Below are positions 19,036 through 28,060 of a DNA stretch of 64,000 nt, one piece after another. The notes below the pieces were generated by a model. It saw only the letters and a program-made list of their open reading frames with translations, was not told the origin of the DNA and did no database searches. The position numbers were made by a program, and so were the translations under genes. The DNA comes from Flagellimonas pelagia. Lineage in GTDB: Bacteria > Bacteroidota > Bacteroidia > Flavobacteriales > Flavobacteriaceae. The stretch covers positions 1-64,000 of the forward strand of contig NZ_QXFI01000024.1 in assembly GCF_003584135.1 (NCBI RefSeq), given 5' to 3'. The stretch's first letter is position 1, and every line of letters begins with the position of its first letter.

Positions 19036-20424
19036 ATGGAAAACATGAAACGAGTTCTATATATAATACTATGCACGGTTCTATTCGCCGGATGTAGTGA
19101 AGACTTTACCGACCTTGCACCAGTATCCAATAGGAATGAAGCCGATTTCTATAATTCTGCGGATGATTTTGAAGTGGCCATCAATGCAAGTTATTCAGGG
19201 CTTCAAAGCACAGGAATTTATGGAAGGGGGTATTGGACCATGTTCGAGATGCGAAGCGATAATACCGATCAAGGTCCGGATGCCACAGGGTTGGCACGTC
19301 AATACACCGAAATCAATTCCTTTACCGAAGATGCGTTGAACGAGCAGATTACTTCCGCATGGAGTGAATCGTACAAGGTGATTGCCAATTGCAACGTGAT
19401 TTTGGAACGGATACCTAATGTGGAAATGGATGCCTCCCTAAAGAACAGGGTCACAGGAGAAGCACTGTTCATTAGATCATTGGTGTACTATCATATGGCC
19501 ATCGGTTTTGGAAACATCCCTTTACAGCTTACACCATATATCTCTGGGGAAGAGCTGACACAGGTCGACCAAAACACGATTTTGGGACAATTGGTCACGG
19601 ACCTGACCGCGGCCGAAGATGCCTTACCGGTTTCTTACTCGGGCAGTGAAGTGGGAAAAGCAACAAAGGGAGCGGCTGCTACTCTTTTGGCCAAGGTATT
19701 GCTGACCTTGGGTGAAGATTCTGCTGCTGAAACGGTACTTCGGAGAATCATAGCCAATTATGGATATGAACTGCTTCCAGACTATGCCGATTTATGGGGT
19801 GTGGCCAATGAGAACAATGCGGAATCCATTTTTGAGGTGCAATACATCAGTGGGGGGATTGGACAAGGAAGCCTTTTTACCAACGATTTTTCACCCAGTA
19901 CCGATTTGCAAACAGGCTCAGGATTTGGGCGAAACCGACCTACGGTTTCCATGTTGGAGGCATATGAGGACGGTGACCTTCGGTATGATATATCGATGGG
20001 GGATTCTTATGTGGATTTGGAAGGAGAGACCATAGAAGCTAGGTACATCAAAAAGTACCGATCTGATTTGGCAATTGAAAACGATTCCGATACCAACTTT
20101 GTGGTTTTTAGATATGCAGATGTACTTCTTATGCTGGCCGAAGCATTGGGGGAAACACCCGAAAGCTATGATTTGATCAATGAGATTAGGAATAGGGTAA
20201 ATCTTCCCGATATTGATGCCTCCACTCCAGGAACCTTCGAAGAAAAACTATTGCAGGAAAGAAGAGTGGAGCTTGCTTTTGAGAACCATAGATGGCCAGA
20301 TTTAAAACGCTTTGGTATGGTGGATAAAATCCAGGATGCTGAACCCTTCATCACCGGGACAAGGGAGTTTTTCTATATCCCACAACGTGAGATGGACATT
20401 AACCCAAATTTTGTACAGAACTAA
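19036..20424 (+). CDS. SusD/RagB-family nutrient-binding lipoprotein
   Basis: 462 residues with lipobox LFAGC (Cys20); a second Met at codon 4 is an alternative start. The body has the SusD helical-repeat features: the N-terminal DFTDLAPVSNRNEADFYNSADDF segment, AEALFIRSLVYYHMAIGFGNIPL-like TPR region (here TGEALFIRSLVYYHMAIG), a variable ligand-binding centre, and the conserved end EERRVELAFENHRWPDLKRFG-like box (seen as ERRVELAFENHRWPDLKRFG) with FYIPQREMDINPN. It caps the SusC pore at 15503 and binds substrate on the cell surface. The 205-base gap after it has no gene. Confidence 0.95.
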   Translation: MENMKRVLYIILCTVLFAGCSEDFTDLAPVSNRNEADFYNSADDFEVAINASYSGLQSTGIYGRGYWTMFEMRSDNTDQGPDATGLARQYTEINSFTEDALNEQITSAWSESYKVIANCNVILERIPNVEMDASLKNRVTGEALFIRSLVYYHMAIGFGNIPLQLTPYISGEELTQVDQNTILGQLVTDLTAAEDALPVSYSGSEVGKATKGAAATLLAKVLLTLGEDSAAETVLRRIIANYGYELLPDYADLWGVANENNAESIFEVQYISGGIGQGSLFTNDFSPSTDLQTGSGFGRNRPTVSMLEAYEDGDLRYDISMGDSYVDLEGETIEARYIKKYRSDLAIENDSDTNFVVFRYADVLLMLAEALGETPESYDLINEIRNRVNLPDIDASTPGTFEEKLLQERRVELAFENHRWPDLKRFGMVDKIQDAEPFITGTREFFYIPQREMDINPNFVQN

Positions 20425-20629
20425 GCAATGACTTTGATTACGTTATAATGTGTTTTCATTATTTAAGTTAGTTTGATTGGTAGCGCCCCAAAAGACCATG
20501 AATCCCTACTTATGATGCTATGGGTGCCATTGTCAAAAAGGACAGGGGTCCGTTTCATAAAGTTGCTTTAAAAGAATCGACCAAAATCACAATTATTAAA
20601 TTTTTAAGGAACCTAATATAGATTATACG

Positions 20630-21517
20630 ATGAGAAAATTAATGATGGCAATTTGCCTTTGCTTTGCCTTTGCAACCATCCAGGCACAAGAAAAAAAAGT
20701 ACTCAATATTATAGCCATTGGGGCACACCCTGATGACTGTGACTCAAAATTCGGGGGTACTGCAGCACTCTTTGCAAAAATGGGCCACAATGTGAAATTT
20801 TTGGCGTTGACCAACGGAGACGCAGGCCACCAAAGCATGGGAGGAGGGCCATTGGCCAAAAAGCGCAGACAAGAGGCCAAGGATGCGGCCAAAGCTTTGG
20901 GTATTGCGGAATACGAAGTTCTGGATAACCATGATGGGGAGCTGTTTCCCACTTTGAACGTTCGACTGGAGGTAATCCGAAGAATACGTGGCTGGAACGC
21001 TGATATCGTTTTAGGGTTGAGACCCAATGATTATCATCCCGATCATAGAAATGCAGGTTCCGTTGTACAAGATGCAGCCTACATGAACATTGTGCCCAAC
21101 GTAGCTCCGGACACACCACCCCTTAAAAAGAATCCAGTTTTTCTATACATGAGCGACCACTTTAAAAAGCCATACCCATTCCAAAAAGACATTGCGGTGA
21201 TAGTGGATGATGTGATCGATACCAAAGTCAAAGGTTTGGCGGCCCACGATTCACAAATGTTCGAATGGTTGCCATGGACCAATGGAATGGACCTTGCCAC
21301 CATTCCCAAAGGAGAAAAGGAAAGACTGGCATGGCTGAAGGACAGATGGATGAACAGAAAACCCGATGCCGGCACTTTGGAAGTCGTAAAGAAGTGGTAT
21401 CCCAACGTGGATGTCTCCAAAGTAAAGCAGGTGGAGTTCTTTGAGATTTGCGAGTATGGAAAACAACCGACCGAAGAAGAAATCAAGGAATTGTTCCCCA
21501 TGCTGGGTACAGAATAG
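20630..21517 (+). CDS. Secreted PIG-L / LmbE-family deacetylase
   Basis: 295 residues with a signal peptide ending at QAQ (~residue 20). The zinc site motifs are GAHPDD (His33, Asp35, Asp36) and the downstream YHPDHRNAG (His139), as in N-acetylglucosaminyl-phosphatidylinositol de-N-acetylases and MshB/BshB. The family hydrolyses N-acetyl groups from GlcNAc-type sugars. In this locus it would act in the periplasm on an imported amino-sugar-containing oligosaccharide; substrate is inferred from family only. Confidence 0.9.
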   Translation: MRKLMMAICLCFAFATIQAQEKKVLNIIAIGAHPDDCDSKFGGTAALFAKMGHNVKFLALTNGDAGHQSMGGGPLAKKRRQEAKDAAKALGIAEYEVLDNHDGELFPTLNVRLEVIRRIRGWNADIVLGLRPNDYHPDHRNAGSVVQDAAYMNIVPNVAPDTPPLKKNPVFLYMSDHFKKPYPFQKDIAVIVDDVIDTKVKGLAAHDSQMFEWLPWTNGMDLATIPKGEKERLAWLKDRWMNRKPDAGTLEVVKKWYPNVDVSKVKQVEFFEICEYGKQPTEEEIKELFPMLGTE

Positions 21518-21564
21518 GAGTGGACCAATATTTGGAACCCCAAGATTAAAATAACCAACCAAAA

Positions 21565-22827
21565 ATGGAGCACAACAAGGCCACAACCAAAAGATATTTT
21601 CACATCATTGGGTTGGTAATGATCGTATTCTTTGTAATATCCTTCATCACCAACATACTGAACTCCATAATAGTGGATGTTAAGGGTAGTTTTGATCTAA
21701 GTCTGACTTTGACAGGCCTACTGCCATTTACATTCTTTATCGCATATGGGATCATGTCCATACCTGCAGGGTTCCTTTCCGAAAGGTTTAGTGAGAAGAC
21801 CTTACTGTCCGTATCCTTTCTGGTAATGGCCATTGCCTCTATGGGCTTTGCCCTTACCCCACAGTACAGCGTGTTCAGTATTACACTATTTATACTGGGT
21901 TGTTGTATGGCGGTCCTTCAGGTCATTATTAATCCCATGTTACGCGTGGCCGGAGGTGAGGAACATTTTGCCTTCAACTCGGTACTGGCGCAATTGGTGT
22001 TTGGGTCAGCGTCTTTTTTAAGTCCTTATCTCTATAAATACTTGGTGAACAAGGAAGAGGTTTCCAACGATATGATTGCAGACATGTTGCGGGGATGGGT
22101 GCCTGAGGATTTGCCTTGGGCCTCGCTCTATATTGTGTTTGCCGGAATATCCCTTTTGTTGTTTTTCTATGTTTTTTTTACCAAATATCCAAAGTTTGAA
22201 AAGACTGAGGAGGAAAGGGCAGGGGACAAAAGCTCCTATTGGGATTTATTGAAAAACAAATGGACCTTACTGTATTTTATAGGGATGTTTTGTTATGTGG
22301 GTACGGAACAAGGTGTTGGAAATTGGATATCCCAATTCTTATCCGAATACCACGGACTTGACCCACAAACCACAGGAGCTGACACTGTATCCTATTTTTG
22401 GGCCATGTTGACGGTAGGATGTCTGCTGGGCCTTCTATTGTTGAAGTTTATGGATAGCCGGAAACTGTTGATTTTCGCAACATCCATAACCATAGTCTGT
22501 CTTATTTTGGCCTTGACAGGCTCATCCCAAATGGCATTGATAGGTTTTCCAATGGTAGGATTCTTTATTTCGGTAATGTATTCCATTATAGTTTCATTGG
22601 CGCTCAACTCGGTAAAGGAACACCATGGTTCGTTGTCCGGAATTTTATGTACCGGTATAGCAGGTGGGGCGGTCATTCCATTTATGGTAGGGGGGCTGGG
22701 TGAAATGTTGACCCTGAAATCTGGAATGTTTTTTCTGATACTGCCCTTGGCATTTATTCTTTCCATCGGCTTTTGGGCCAAACCCTTGGTAAATAATAAG
22801 ACGATAAGCTTAAAGAAGGAACAGTGA
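21565..22827 (+). CDS. Sugar MFS transporter (FucP/NagP-like)
   Basis: 420 residues with 12 hydrophobic helices. The early helices and the segment ILGCCMAVLQVIINPMLRVA followed by FNSVLAQLVFGSASF match the FucP-like H+/sugar symporter branch. It lies 47 bases after the deacetylase and its stop overlaps the start of the ROK kinase (GTGA), so transport and phosphorylation of one monosaccharide are probably coupled. Confidence 0.9.
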   Translation: MEHNKATTKRYFHIIGLVMIVFFVISFITNILNSIIVDVKGSFDLSLTLTGLLPFTFFIAYGIMSIPAGFLSERFSEKTLLSVSFLVMAIASMGFALTPQYSVFSITLFILGCCMAVLQVIINPMLRVAGGEEHFAFNSVLAQLVFGSASFLSPYLYKYLVNKEEVSNDMIADMLRGWVPEDLPWASLYIVFAGISLLLFFYVFFTKYPKFEKTEEERAGDKSSYWDLLKNKWTLLYFIGMFCYVGTEQGVGNWISQFLSEYHGLDPQTTGADTVSYFWAMLTVGCLLGLLLLKFMDSRKLLIFATSITIVCLILALTGSSQMALIGFPMVGFFISVMYSIIVSLALNSVKEHHGSLSGILCTGIAGGAVIPFMVGGLGEMLTLKSGMFFLILPLAFILSIGFWAKPLVNNKTISLKKEQ

Positions 22828-23669
22828 AAGGGATTGGAGCAGAGGTTCTTGGGGTTGATATAGGTGGAACTAAGATCAAATCGGGCAGGGTGATGGGAAA
22901 CAGAATAGTGGATACCCATCTCATTGAAGTAAATCGAGATGATTCAGAGGAAATTGCCCTCAATAAGGTGTTTGGGGCCATTGATGAGCTTATGACTGAT
23001 TCAATTCGAGCCATAGGTATAGGTGTTCCCGCGGTAGTAGATCCAGATTCAGGAATGGTATATGATGTACAAAACATTCCATCTTGGACAAAAGTTCCTT
23101 TGAGAAGAAAAGTTCAAGATCGGTACAATGTGCCTGTCCATATTAACAACGATGCCAACTGTTTCGCGTTGGGCGAGAAGCATTTTGGGAAAGCCATGGG
23201 ATATTCGAATTGTGTAGCGCTTTCATTGGGAACAGGATTGGGTATGGGCATTTTGGTGGATGGAAAGCTATACAATGGCGTACTGTGCGGAGCGGGGGAA
23301 GTAGGTATGATTCCTTATAAGGATGGGATTATGGAGCATTATGCAGGTAGTTTTTTCTTTGATGAAAAATACGGGGAGTCGGCCAAAGCCTTATTCAGGA
23401 AGGCCATGGATAAAGATAAGTTAGCTCTACAGGCGTACAAGGAATACGGAGTTCATCTAGGAGAAGCCATCAAGGCCATTCTTTATATGTATGCTCCCCA
23501 AGCCATAGTCCTTGGCGGATCCATAAGCAAGGCATATGCGTTTTTTAAAGAATCGATGCATGAAACCTTAATTTCATTTGCTTATCAAAAACAATTGGAA
23601 CAAACAAAAATTGAAACATCAGACTTAATGGATGCTCCCATATTGGGCGCGGCTGCATTGTGTCTGTAA
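22824..23669 (+). CDS. ROK-family sugar kinase-like protein without the usual zinc motif
   Basis: 281 residues, starting from GTG at 22824 that overlaps the MFS stop by four bases. The phosphate-1 loop VDIGGTKIKSG (residues ~10-20), phosphate-2 LSLGTGLGMGILVDG, the catalytic-type NNDANCFALGE and the C-terminal adenosine loop VLGGSISKA identify the ROK (glucokinase/NagK) family. The family's CxCGxxGC zinc knuckle, expected after GAGEVGM, is absent: the sequence reads IPYKDGIMEHYAGSFF. It would phosphorylate the sugar imported by the MFS protein; the substrate is unknown. Confidence 0.88.
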   Translation: MKGIGAEVLGVDIGGTKIKSGRVMGNRIVDTHLIEVNRDDSEEIALNKVFGAIDELMTDSIRAIGIGVPAVVDPDSGMVYDVQNIPSWTKVPLRRKVQDRYNVPVHINNDANCFALGEKHFGKAMGYSNCVALSLGTGLGMGILVDGKLYNGVLCGAGEVGMIPYKDGIMEHYAGSFFFDEKYGESAKALFRKAMDKDKLALQAYKEYGVHLGEAIKAILYMYAPQAIVLGGSISKAYAFFKESMHETLISFAYQKQLEQTKIETSDLMDAPILGAAALCL

Positions 23670-23691
23670 AATGTATAATCGTATTGCACAA

Positions 23692-26343
23692 ATGAGAATA
23701 CTAGCTTTAATATTACTTACATGTTTTTTGCTTAAATCCTGTGGGACCCCAGAAAAGGGCAAGCAGGTCAACATTACCATAGAGAACAATAAAGAAGGTG
23801 CACCAATAACCCTTGGAATTCCTTTTCCAAAAGGTACACTCCATTCGGTGGACCATCTACGTCTGTTGACATCCCGAGGTACTGAGATTCCTTGTCAAAC
23901 CACAGAAGTGAGCAATTGGGGGCCAACCGACGAAAGTGTTAAATGGGTATGGGTTTTCTTTTTCTCCGAAAAAGACTCAGAATACATATTGGAATATGGT
24001 GATTCTGTAATACCCATACTTCCCAAAGAAAAGATTGTTTCCATGAACAACATGCGGCCCCAAGGTGGGATAGAGGTGAATACAGGGCCTTTGTCCTTCT
24101 CCATACATAAAAAAGGGAATGGTTTTTTGGATGAAGTGTTTTTGGATTCCAACAAAGATGGAAAGTTTGATAAGGAGGAGCTCATTGTTTCTTCACCAGG
24201 AAAAAATAGGGGTTCTTTTCTCGATCTTTTGGATGATGCCGGAATAGATACTTCGAAAGCGGTGATAAATGAGGTGTTCAGGGAGAAAGGATCTGGCCCG
24301 ATGCACAGTATATTCCGGATAGAAGGAACCTATACCTATAGCAGATCGGATAACAATCTGTCCCCTTTTACCATTTGGTTGCACGCCTATGCGGGAAAAA
24401 GCTACATAAAAGTTTTGCATACCATGACCTATACAGGAATCCCGGACAAACATAAACCACAAGAAGGGGAACATGCCAATATTGCCACACAAAATAAGAT
24501 AATCGTAACGGAGAACACTGAGAACGATATGGGTTGGACTCAGCCCAATGATCAAATTGCAGCCTGTGGGCTTCAGCTTAAATACCATCTGGATAATGAA
24601 GTAAATGTTTCAATGCCTCTATATGAAGGAAGCTGGAAAGAAGACAAAGCCAATACTTTTCTGGAGGAAATCGCTGCCAATGGGGAATCCCCAGTTCAAC
24701 TTTTACAACAAGGCCCGGCAAGGAGAAAGAGCACCAGTTTAAGAAGTTTGTACCTCAACGGTTTCAAAAAGGAGGACGATGGGAACAATCCCGATACGGC
24801 TTTGGAATTTAGGGCCACTGTTTCAGAAGGGGAAGAAAGTAAAGCAATAGTGGAAAGGGCTAAAGGATGGCTCAACGTTACCGACGGAAAACGAGGAGTA
24901 GGCGTTGGGATTAAAAACTTTATGAAGGAATATCCCAAAGGGATTGAGGTCGATCCTGCCAATGGAACTCTTTTGGGCAGTGTTTGGCCCAAGGAAAACG
25001 GTCCCATGAACTTTGCTAGACATAATACCGAACCGGATGGGGGCATGTTGGGCAATTTTGCCCAAGGGATTACCAAGACCACAGAGTTTGTCTATTACTT
25101 CCACAACAACGATGCTATGGATAAAGTAGGGAAAAAGATGGATTATATCATCGAAAACCCAGTGGCGCATGCCACACCTGAGTGGTATACCCAATCCAAG
25201 GCATACGGTAATATGGCCCCTTTTTCATCCAAGCATCCGGAATTTGAGAACGCCCTGCAATATAAATACCAATGGTGGGCCTATAACCAAAAGCATGAGC
25301 CGTGGTATGGGATTTTCAACTATGGGGATGGGAAAAGTTACTACTTTAATGGAAAATGGGTACAATGGACCAATAATGAACCCACAGTGGACTTCATGCT
25401 CTGGACCAACTTTATGCGGACAGGAGACTCCAAATATTATAATTTGGCCCAAGCCATGAGTAGGCATACCATGGATGTGGACAATGTGCATTGGCCCAAA
25501 AAAAGAACCTATTATGGGGAGATAAATGATGCCATAGACTTCTGGAACTATGAGGATGAACCCAAGTCCACCCCCTATTTGGGCATAGGAAGAAGGCATG
25601 CCAATGAACACTGGTATGCTCTTTTGAGTGCCCATGTATGGATACAAGGTTGGATTGCATCATATTACCTTTCTGCCGACCATAGGGCCCTCGAAGTGGC
25701 CAGAATGACTGGGGATACTTATATCAACAGAATATGGGGGGAGCATGATCTAAGGGGAAGAAGGTTATATCTATCCGTTTTAAACCTTGTTGAACTGTAC
25801 GATGCCACCAAGCTCCAAAAGTATAAGGACGAACTGGACGATAGGGTCAAGTTAATGTTGGAATTCCAGGAACGTCAGGGAGGAAACCTACTCTTGGATA
25901 GATATGGGTATAGTCAGACCTATGTTGCCCAAGGACTTTATAAGTACCAACAGATAACCGGTGATGAAACCGTGAGACAAGCTCTTTTGAAACATGCTCG
26001 CTGGGTCAGGGATGTGCCTCCCTTGAACCATGAGATGGAATCATATTTGGCGACCATATATCCATTGTTGATAGGATATGAGTTCAGTGGGGAAAAAGTG
26101 TATCTGAATGAAGCTCTTGAGAGAGCCAAAGTACTAATGATCGGAGAACTGCCCAAAGAACCAGCGTCCTATGAAAATGCGGAAGCTTTTAGCGAAGATC
26201 TGGTCAAGATTTCCTATTTGCCAAAAAGTAAAAAGAGCTTTACCAATTGGGAAACCAATCAAGGACTTCGCGTATTTGGATGGACCCATGCCTATAACAT
26301 TCCTTACCTGTTGTACTGGATGGACAAGGAACATATGAATTAA
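23692..26343 (+). CDS. PcRGLX/YetA-like exo-polysaccharide-lyase family lipoprotein
   Basis: The open frame reaches back to 23632 inside the kinase gene, but ATG 23692 gives a lipobox LLKSC (Cys17) and is preferred (883 residues). The N-terminal ~100 residues look like a RIFT-barrel domain (ITIENNKEGAPITLGIPFPKG). The middle includes an EF-hand-type calcium loop DSNKDGKFDKEE (residues 152-163). The C-terminal half is helical and rich in Trp/Tyr/His (YQWWAYNQKHEPWYG, GRRHANEHWYALLSAHVW), as in an alpha/alpha toroid. This order matches the exo-rhamnogalacturonan lyase-like family that includes Bacillus YetA. It probably trims the oligosaccharide imported by SusCD; the true substrate may differ from pectin. 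Confidence 0.75.
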   Translation: MRILALILLTCFLLKSCGTPEKGKQVNITIENNKEGAPITLGIPFPKGTLHSVDHLRLLTSRGTEIPCQTTEVSNWGPTDESVKWVWVFFFSEKDSEYILEYGDSVIPILPKEKIVSMNNMRPQGGIEVNTGPLSFSIHKKGNGFLDEVFLDSNKDGKFDKEELIVSSPGKNRGSFLDLLDDAGIDTSKAVINEVFREKGSGPMHSIFRIEGTYTYSRSDNNLSPFTIWLHAYAGKSYIKVLHTMTYTGIPDKHKPQEGEHANIATQNKIIVTENTENDMGWTQPNDQIAACGLQLKYHLDNEVNVSMPLYEGSWKEDKANTFLEEIAANGESPVQLLQQGPARRKSTSLRSLYLNGFKKEDDGNNPDTALEFRATVSEGEESKAIVERAKGWLNVTDGKRGVGVGIKNFMKEYPKGIEVDPANGTLLGSVWPKENGPMNFARHNTEPDGGMLGNFAQGITKTTEFVYYFHNNDAMDKVGKKMDYIIENPVAHATPEWYTQSKAYGNMAPFSSKHPEFENALQYKYQWWAYNQKHEPWYGIFNYGDGKSYYFNGKWVQWTNNEPTVDFMLWTNFMRTGDSKYYNLAQAMSRHTMDVDNVHWPKKRTYYGEINDAIDFWNYEDEPKSTPYLGIGRRHANEHWYALLSAHVWIQGWIASYYLSADHRALEVARMTGDTYINRIWGEHDLRGRRLYLSVLNLVELYDATKLQKYKDELDDRVKLMLEFQERQGGNLLLDRYGYSQTYVAQGLYKYQQITGDETVRQALLKHARWVRDVPPLNHEMESYLATIYPLLIGYEFSGEKVYLNEALERAKVLMIGELPKEPASYENAEAFSEDLVKISYLPKSKKSFTNWETNQGLRVFGWTHAYNIPYLLYWMDKEHMN

Positions 26344-26360
26344 ATCTTGTAATCTTTGCG

Positions 26361-26400
26361 AAAAGAGGCGGTTCGATCATAGATCAACGCCTCTTTTTTA
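26361..26400 (+). terminator. Intrinsic terminator after the lyase gene
   Basis: AAAAGAGGCG (26361-26370) pairs exactly with CGCCTCTTTT (26388-26397), with an inner GATC/GATC pairing possible, and a T-run closes it. It lies 17 bases after the lyase stop, so it probably ends the SusCD transcript and leaves the SLC13 gene partly independent. Confidence 0.85.
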
Positions 26401-26429
26401 TATAACCATACCAAATCAATTCAAAAAAC

Positions 26430-27860
26430 ATGTCATATAAACGTATGGGCCTTTTACTTGGTCCGATTCTGTTTCTTCTCATTCATTTCTTTTTTAGCGG
26501 GGAGGGTCTCTCCTCCCAAGGAAGGGATATCTTGGCCGTTACCTTATGGATAGGTGTTTGGTGGATTTTGGAGGTGCTTCCGATAGCTGCCACGGCGCTG
26601 CTTCCCATTGTTTTGTTTCCCATGTTGGGGGCACTGGGCCTAGAGGAAACCACAGCTAACTATGGCCATAAATATGTTTTCTTGTACATGGGTGGGTTTA
26701 TGTTGGCAATGGCCATAGAAAAATGGAACCTGCACAAGAGAATCGCATTGCATATCATAAGGGCCATTGGTACCAATATGTATACCATTGTATTAGGATT
26801 TATGGTGGCTACTGCGTTTCTTTCCATGTGGATATCGAACACGGCCACTGCAGTGATGGTAATGCCGATGGCCATATCCATTGTAAAACAGTTAAAGGAC
26901 AATCCACGGACCGCCAAGGACGAAAATGCTGTTTTTGGCAAGTTGCTGATGCTTTCCATCGCATATTCGGCATCCATTGGAGGGATAGCAACATTGATAG
27001 GTACCCCACCCAATCTGGTTTTCGCCGGTTTTGTACAGAAGGCCTATGGGTTGGATATCAGTTTTTGGCAATGGATGAAGTTTGGACTTCCGATATCGAT
27101 TCTACTGTTGATTTTGGCATGGCTATACCTTACGCGGATTGCCTACCCGTTGCGGCAAGGAAGATTTCCTGGGGGAAGGGAAGAGATCCATAGGCTTATA
27201 CAGGAACTGGGACCTATGAAAAGGGAAGAAAAGATTGTTATGGCCGTTTTTGTTCTTACCGCACTCTGTTGGATAACACGGTCGTTCTTATTACAAAAGA
27301 TTGTTCCTGGGATAGATGATACCATAATAGCCATTGGAGCGGCACTTGTTTTGTTCATTTTGCCTGCTGGAAAGGGTAGGAAGATGATAAAATGGGAAGA
27401 AGCTGTTCAGATTCCTTGGGGGATAATTCTGTTGTTTGGTGGAGGAATGGCCATCGCTAGTGGTTTTGAGACTAGTGGGTTGGCAATTTATCTGGGTTCA
27501 CAAATGACATTCTTTGATGGATTACCCTTGCTTACGTTGATATTATTGGTCATAACCTGCATAAATTTTTTGACGGAAGTCACCTCGAATTTGGCCACTA
27601 CGGCCATGATGTTGCCTGTTTTGGCACCATTGGCGGTGACCTTGGATGTTGATCCGTTCGTGTTGATGGTTGCCTGTACCACTGCCGCTTCCTGTGCTTT
27701 TATGCTTCCAGTGGCAACGCCCCCAAATGCGGTGGTCTTTGGATCGGGCTACCTTAGAATCCCCGATATGGTACGTACTGGTTTTTTAATGAATTTAATT
27801 TCCATTCTTGTGTTGGCCATTGCGGTGTATTTCCTATTGCCTCTATTTTTGAAAATATAA
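26430..27860 (+). CDS. SLC13/DASS-family sodium-coupled anion permease
   Basis: 476 residues with about 11-12 membrane helices. The two SNT-like signatures of the DASS family appear as SIGGIATLIGTPPNLVF and, in the second half, EVTSNLATTAMMLPVLAPLA with VATPPNAVVFGSGYL. Such symporters carry sulfate, dicarboxylates or similar anions with Na+. Standing directly after the terminator of the SusCD unit, it might import an acidic product of the lyase step, or sulfate freed from a sulfated glycan; both are inference. Confidence 0.92.
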   Translation: MSYKRMGLLLGPILFLLIHFFFSGEGLSSQGRDILAVTLWIGVWWILEVLPIAATALLPIVLFPMLGALGLEETTANYGHKYVFLYMGGFMLAMAIEKWNLHKRIALHIIRAIGTNMYTIVLGFMVATAFLSMWISNTATAVMVMPMAISIVKQLKDNPRTAKDENAVFGKLLMLSIAYSASIGGIATLIGTPPNLVFAGFVQKAYGLDISFWQWMKFGLPISILLLILAWLYLTRIAYPLRQGRFPGGREEIHRLIQELGPMKREEKIVMAVFVLTALCWITRSFLLQKIVPGIDDTIIAIGAALVLFILPAGKGRKMIKWEEAVQIPWGIILLFGGGMAIASGFETSGLAIYLGSQMTFFDGLPLLTLILLVITCINFLTEVTSNLATTAMMLPVLAPLAVTLDVDPFVLMVACTTAASCAFMLPVATPPNAVVFGSGYLRIPDMVRTGFLMNLISILVLAIAVYFLLPLFLKI

Positions 27861-27999
27861 GGGATGGTGGAGGAATGTATGTTCACATCAAAGAGAAATT
27901 TCTAGTAACATATTGAGTGGTTTGTTAAAAACCTATACCAATAATATCTTGTGACTAATTAATATCAAGGCGGATCATCGAATAATCTTTTTAATCAAT

Positions 28000-28053
28000 A
28001 TGTCAAGTTTTTTGCGCATAAAACTTGACATGTAATTTATTTGGATATCTTTG
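28000..28053 (+). promoter_or_regulatory. Palindromic operator and promoter of the AbiE-type toxin-antitoxin operon
   Basis: ATGTCAAGTTTT (28000-28011) and AAAACTTGACAT (28020-28031) form a perfect 12-base inverted repeat around TTGCGCAT. The right arm contains TTGACA (28025-28030). Fifteen bases on stands TATCTTTG (28046-28053), an exact match to the Bacteroidota -7 consensus TAnnTTTG, and ATG follows at 28061. A protein on the palindrome would block the -33 region. AbiEi antitoxins are known to repress their own operon by binding inverted repeats, so this is the likely operator. Confidence 0.75.
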
Positions 28054-28060
28054 CATTGTA

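Noticed and set aside
27901..27910. Short palindrome near the end of the SLC13 gene as its terminator
   Set aside because: AGAAATTTCT-type pairing only, no loop and no T-run; no good terminator found there.
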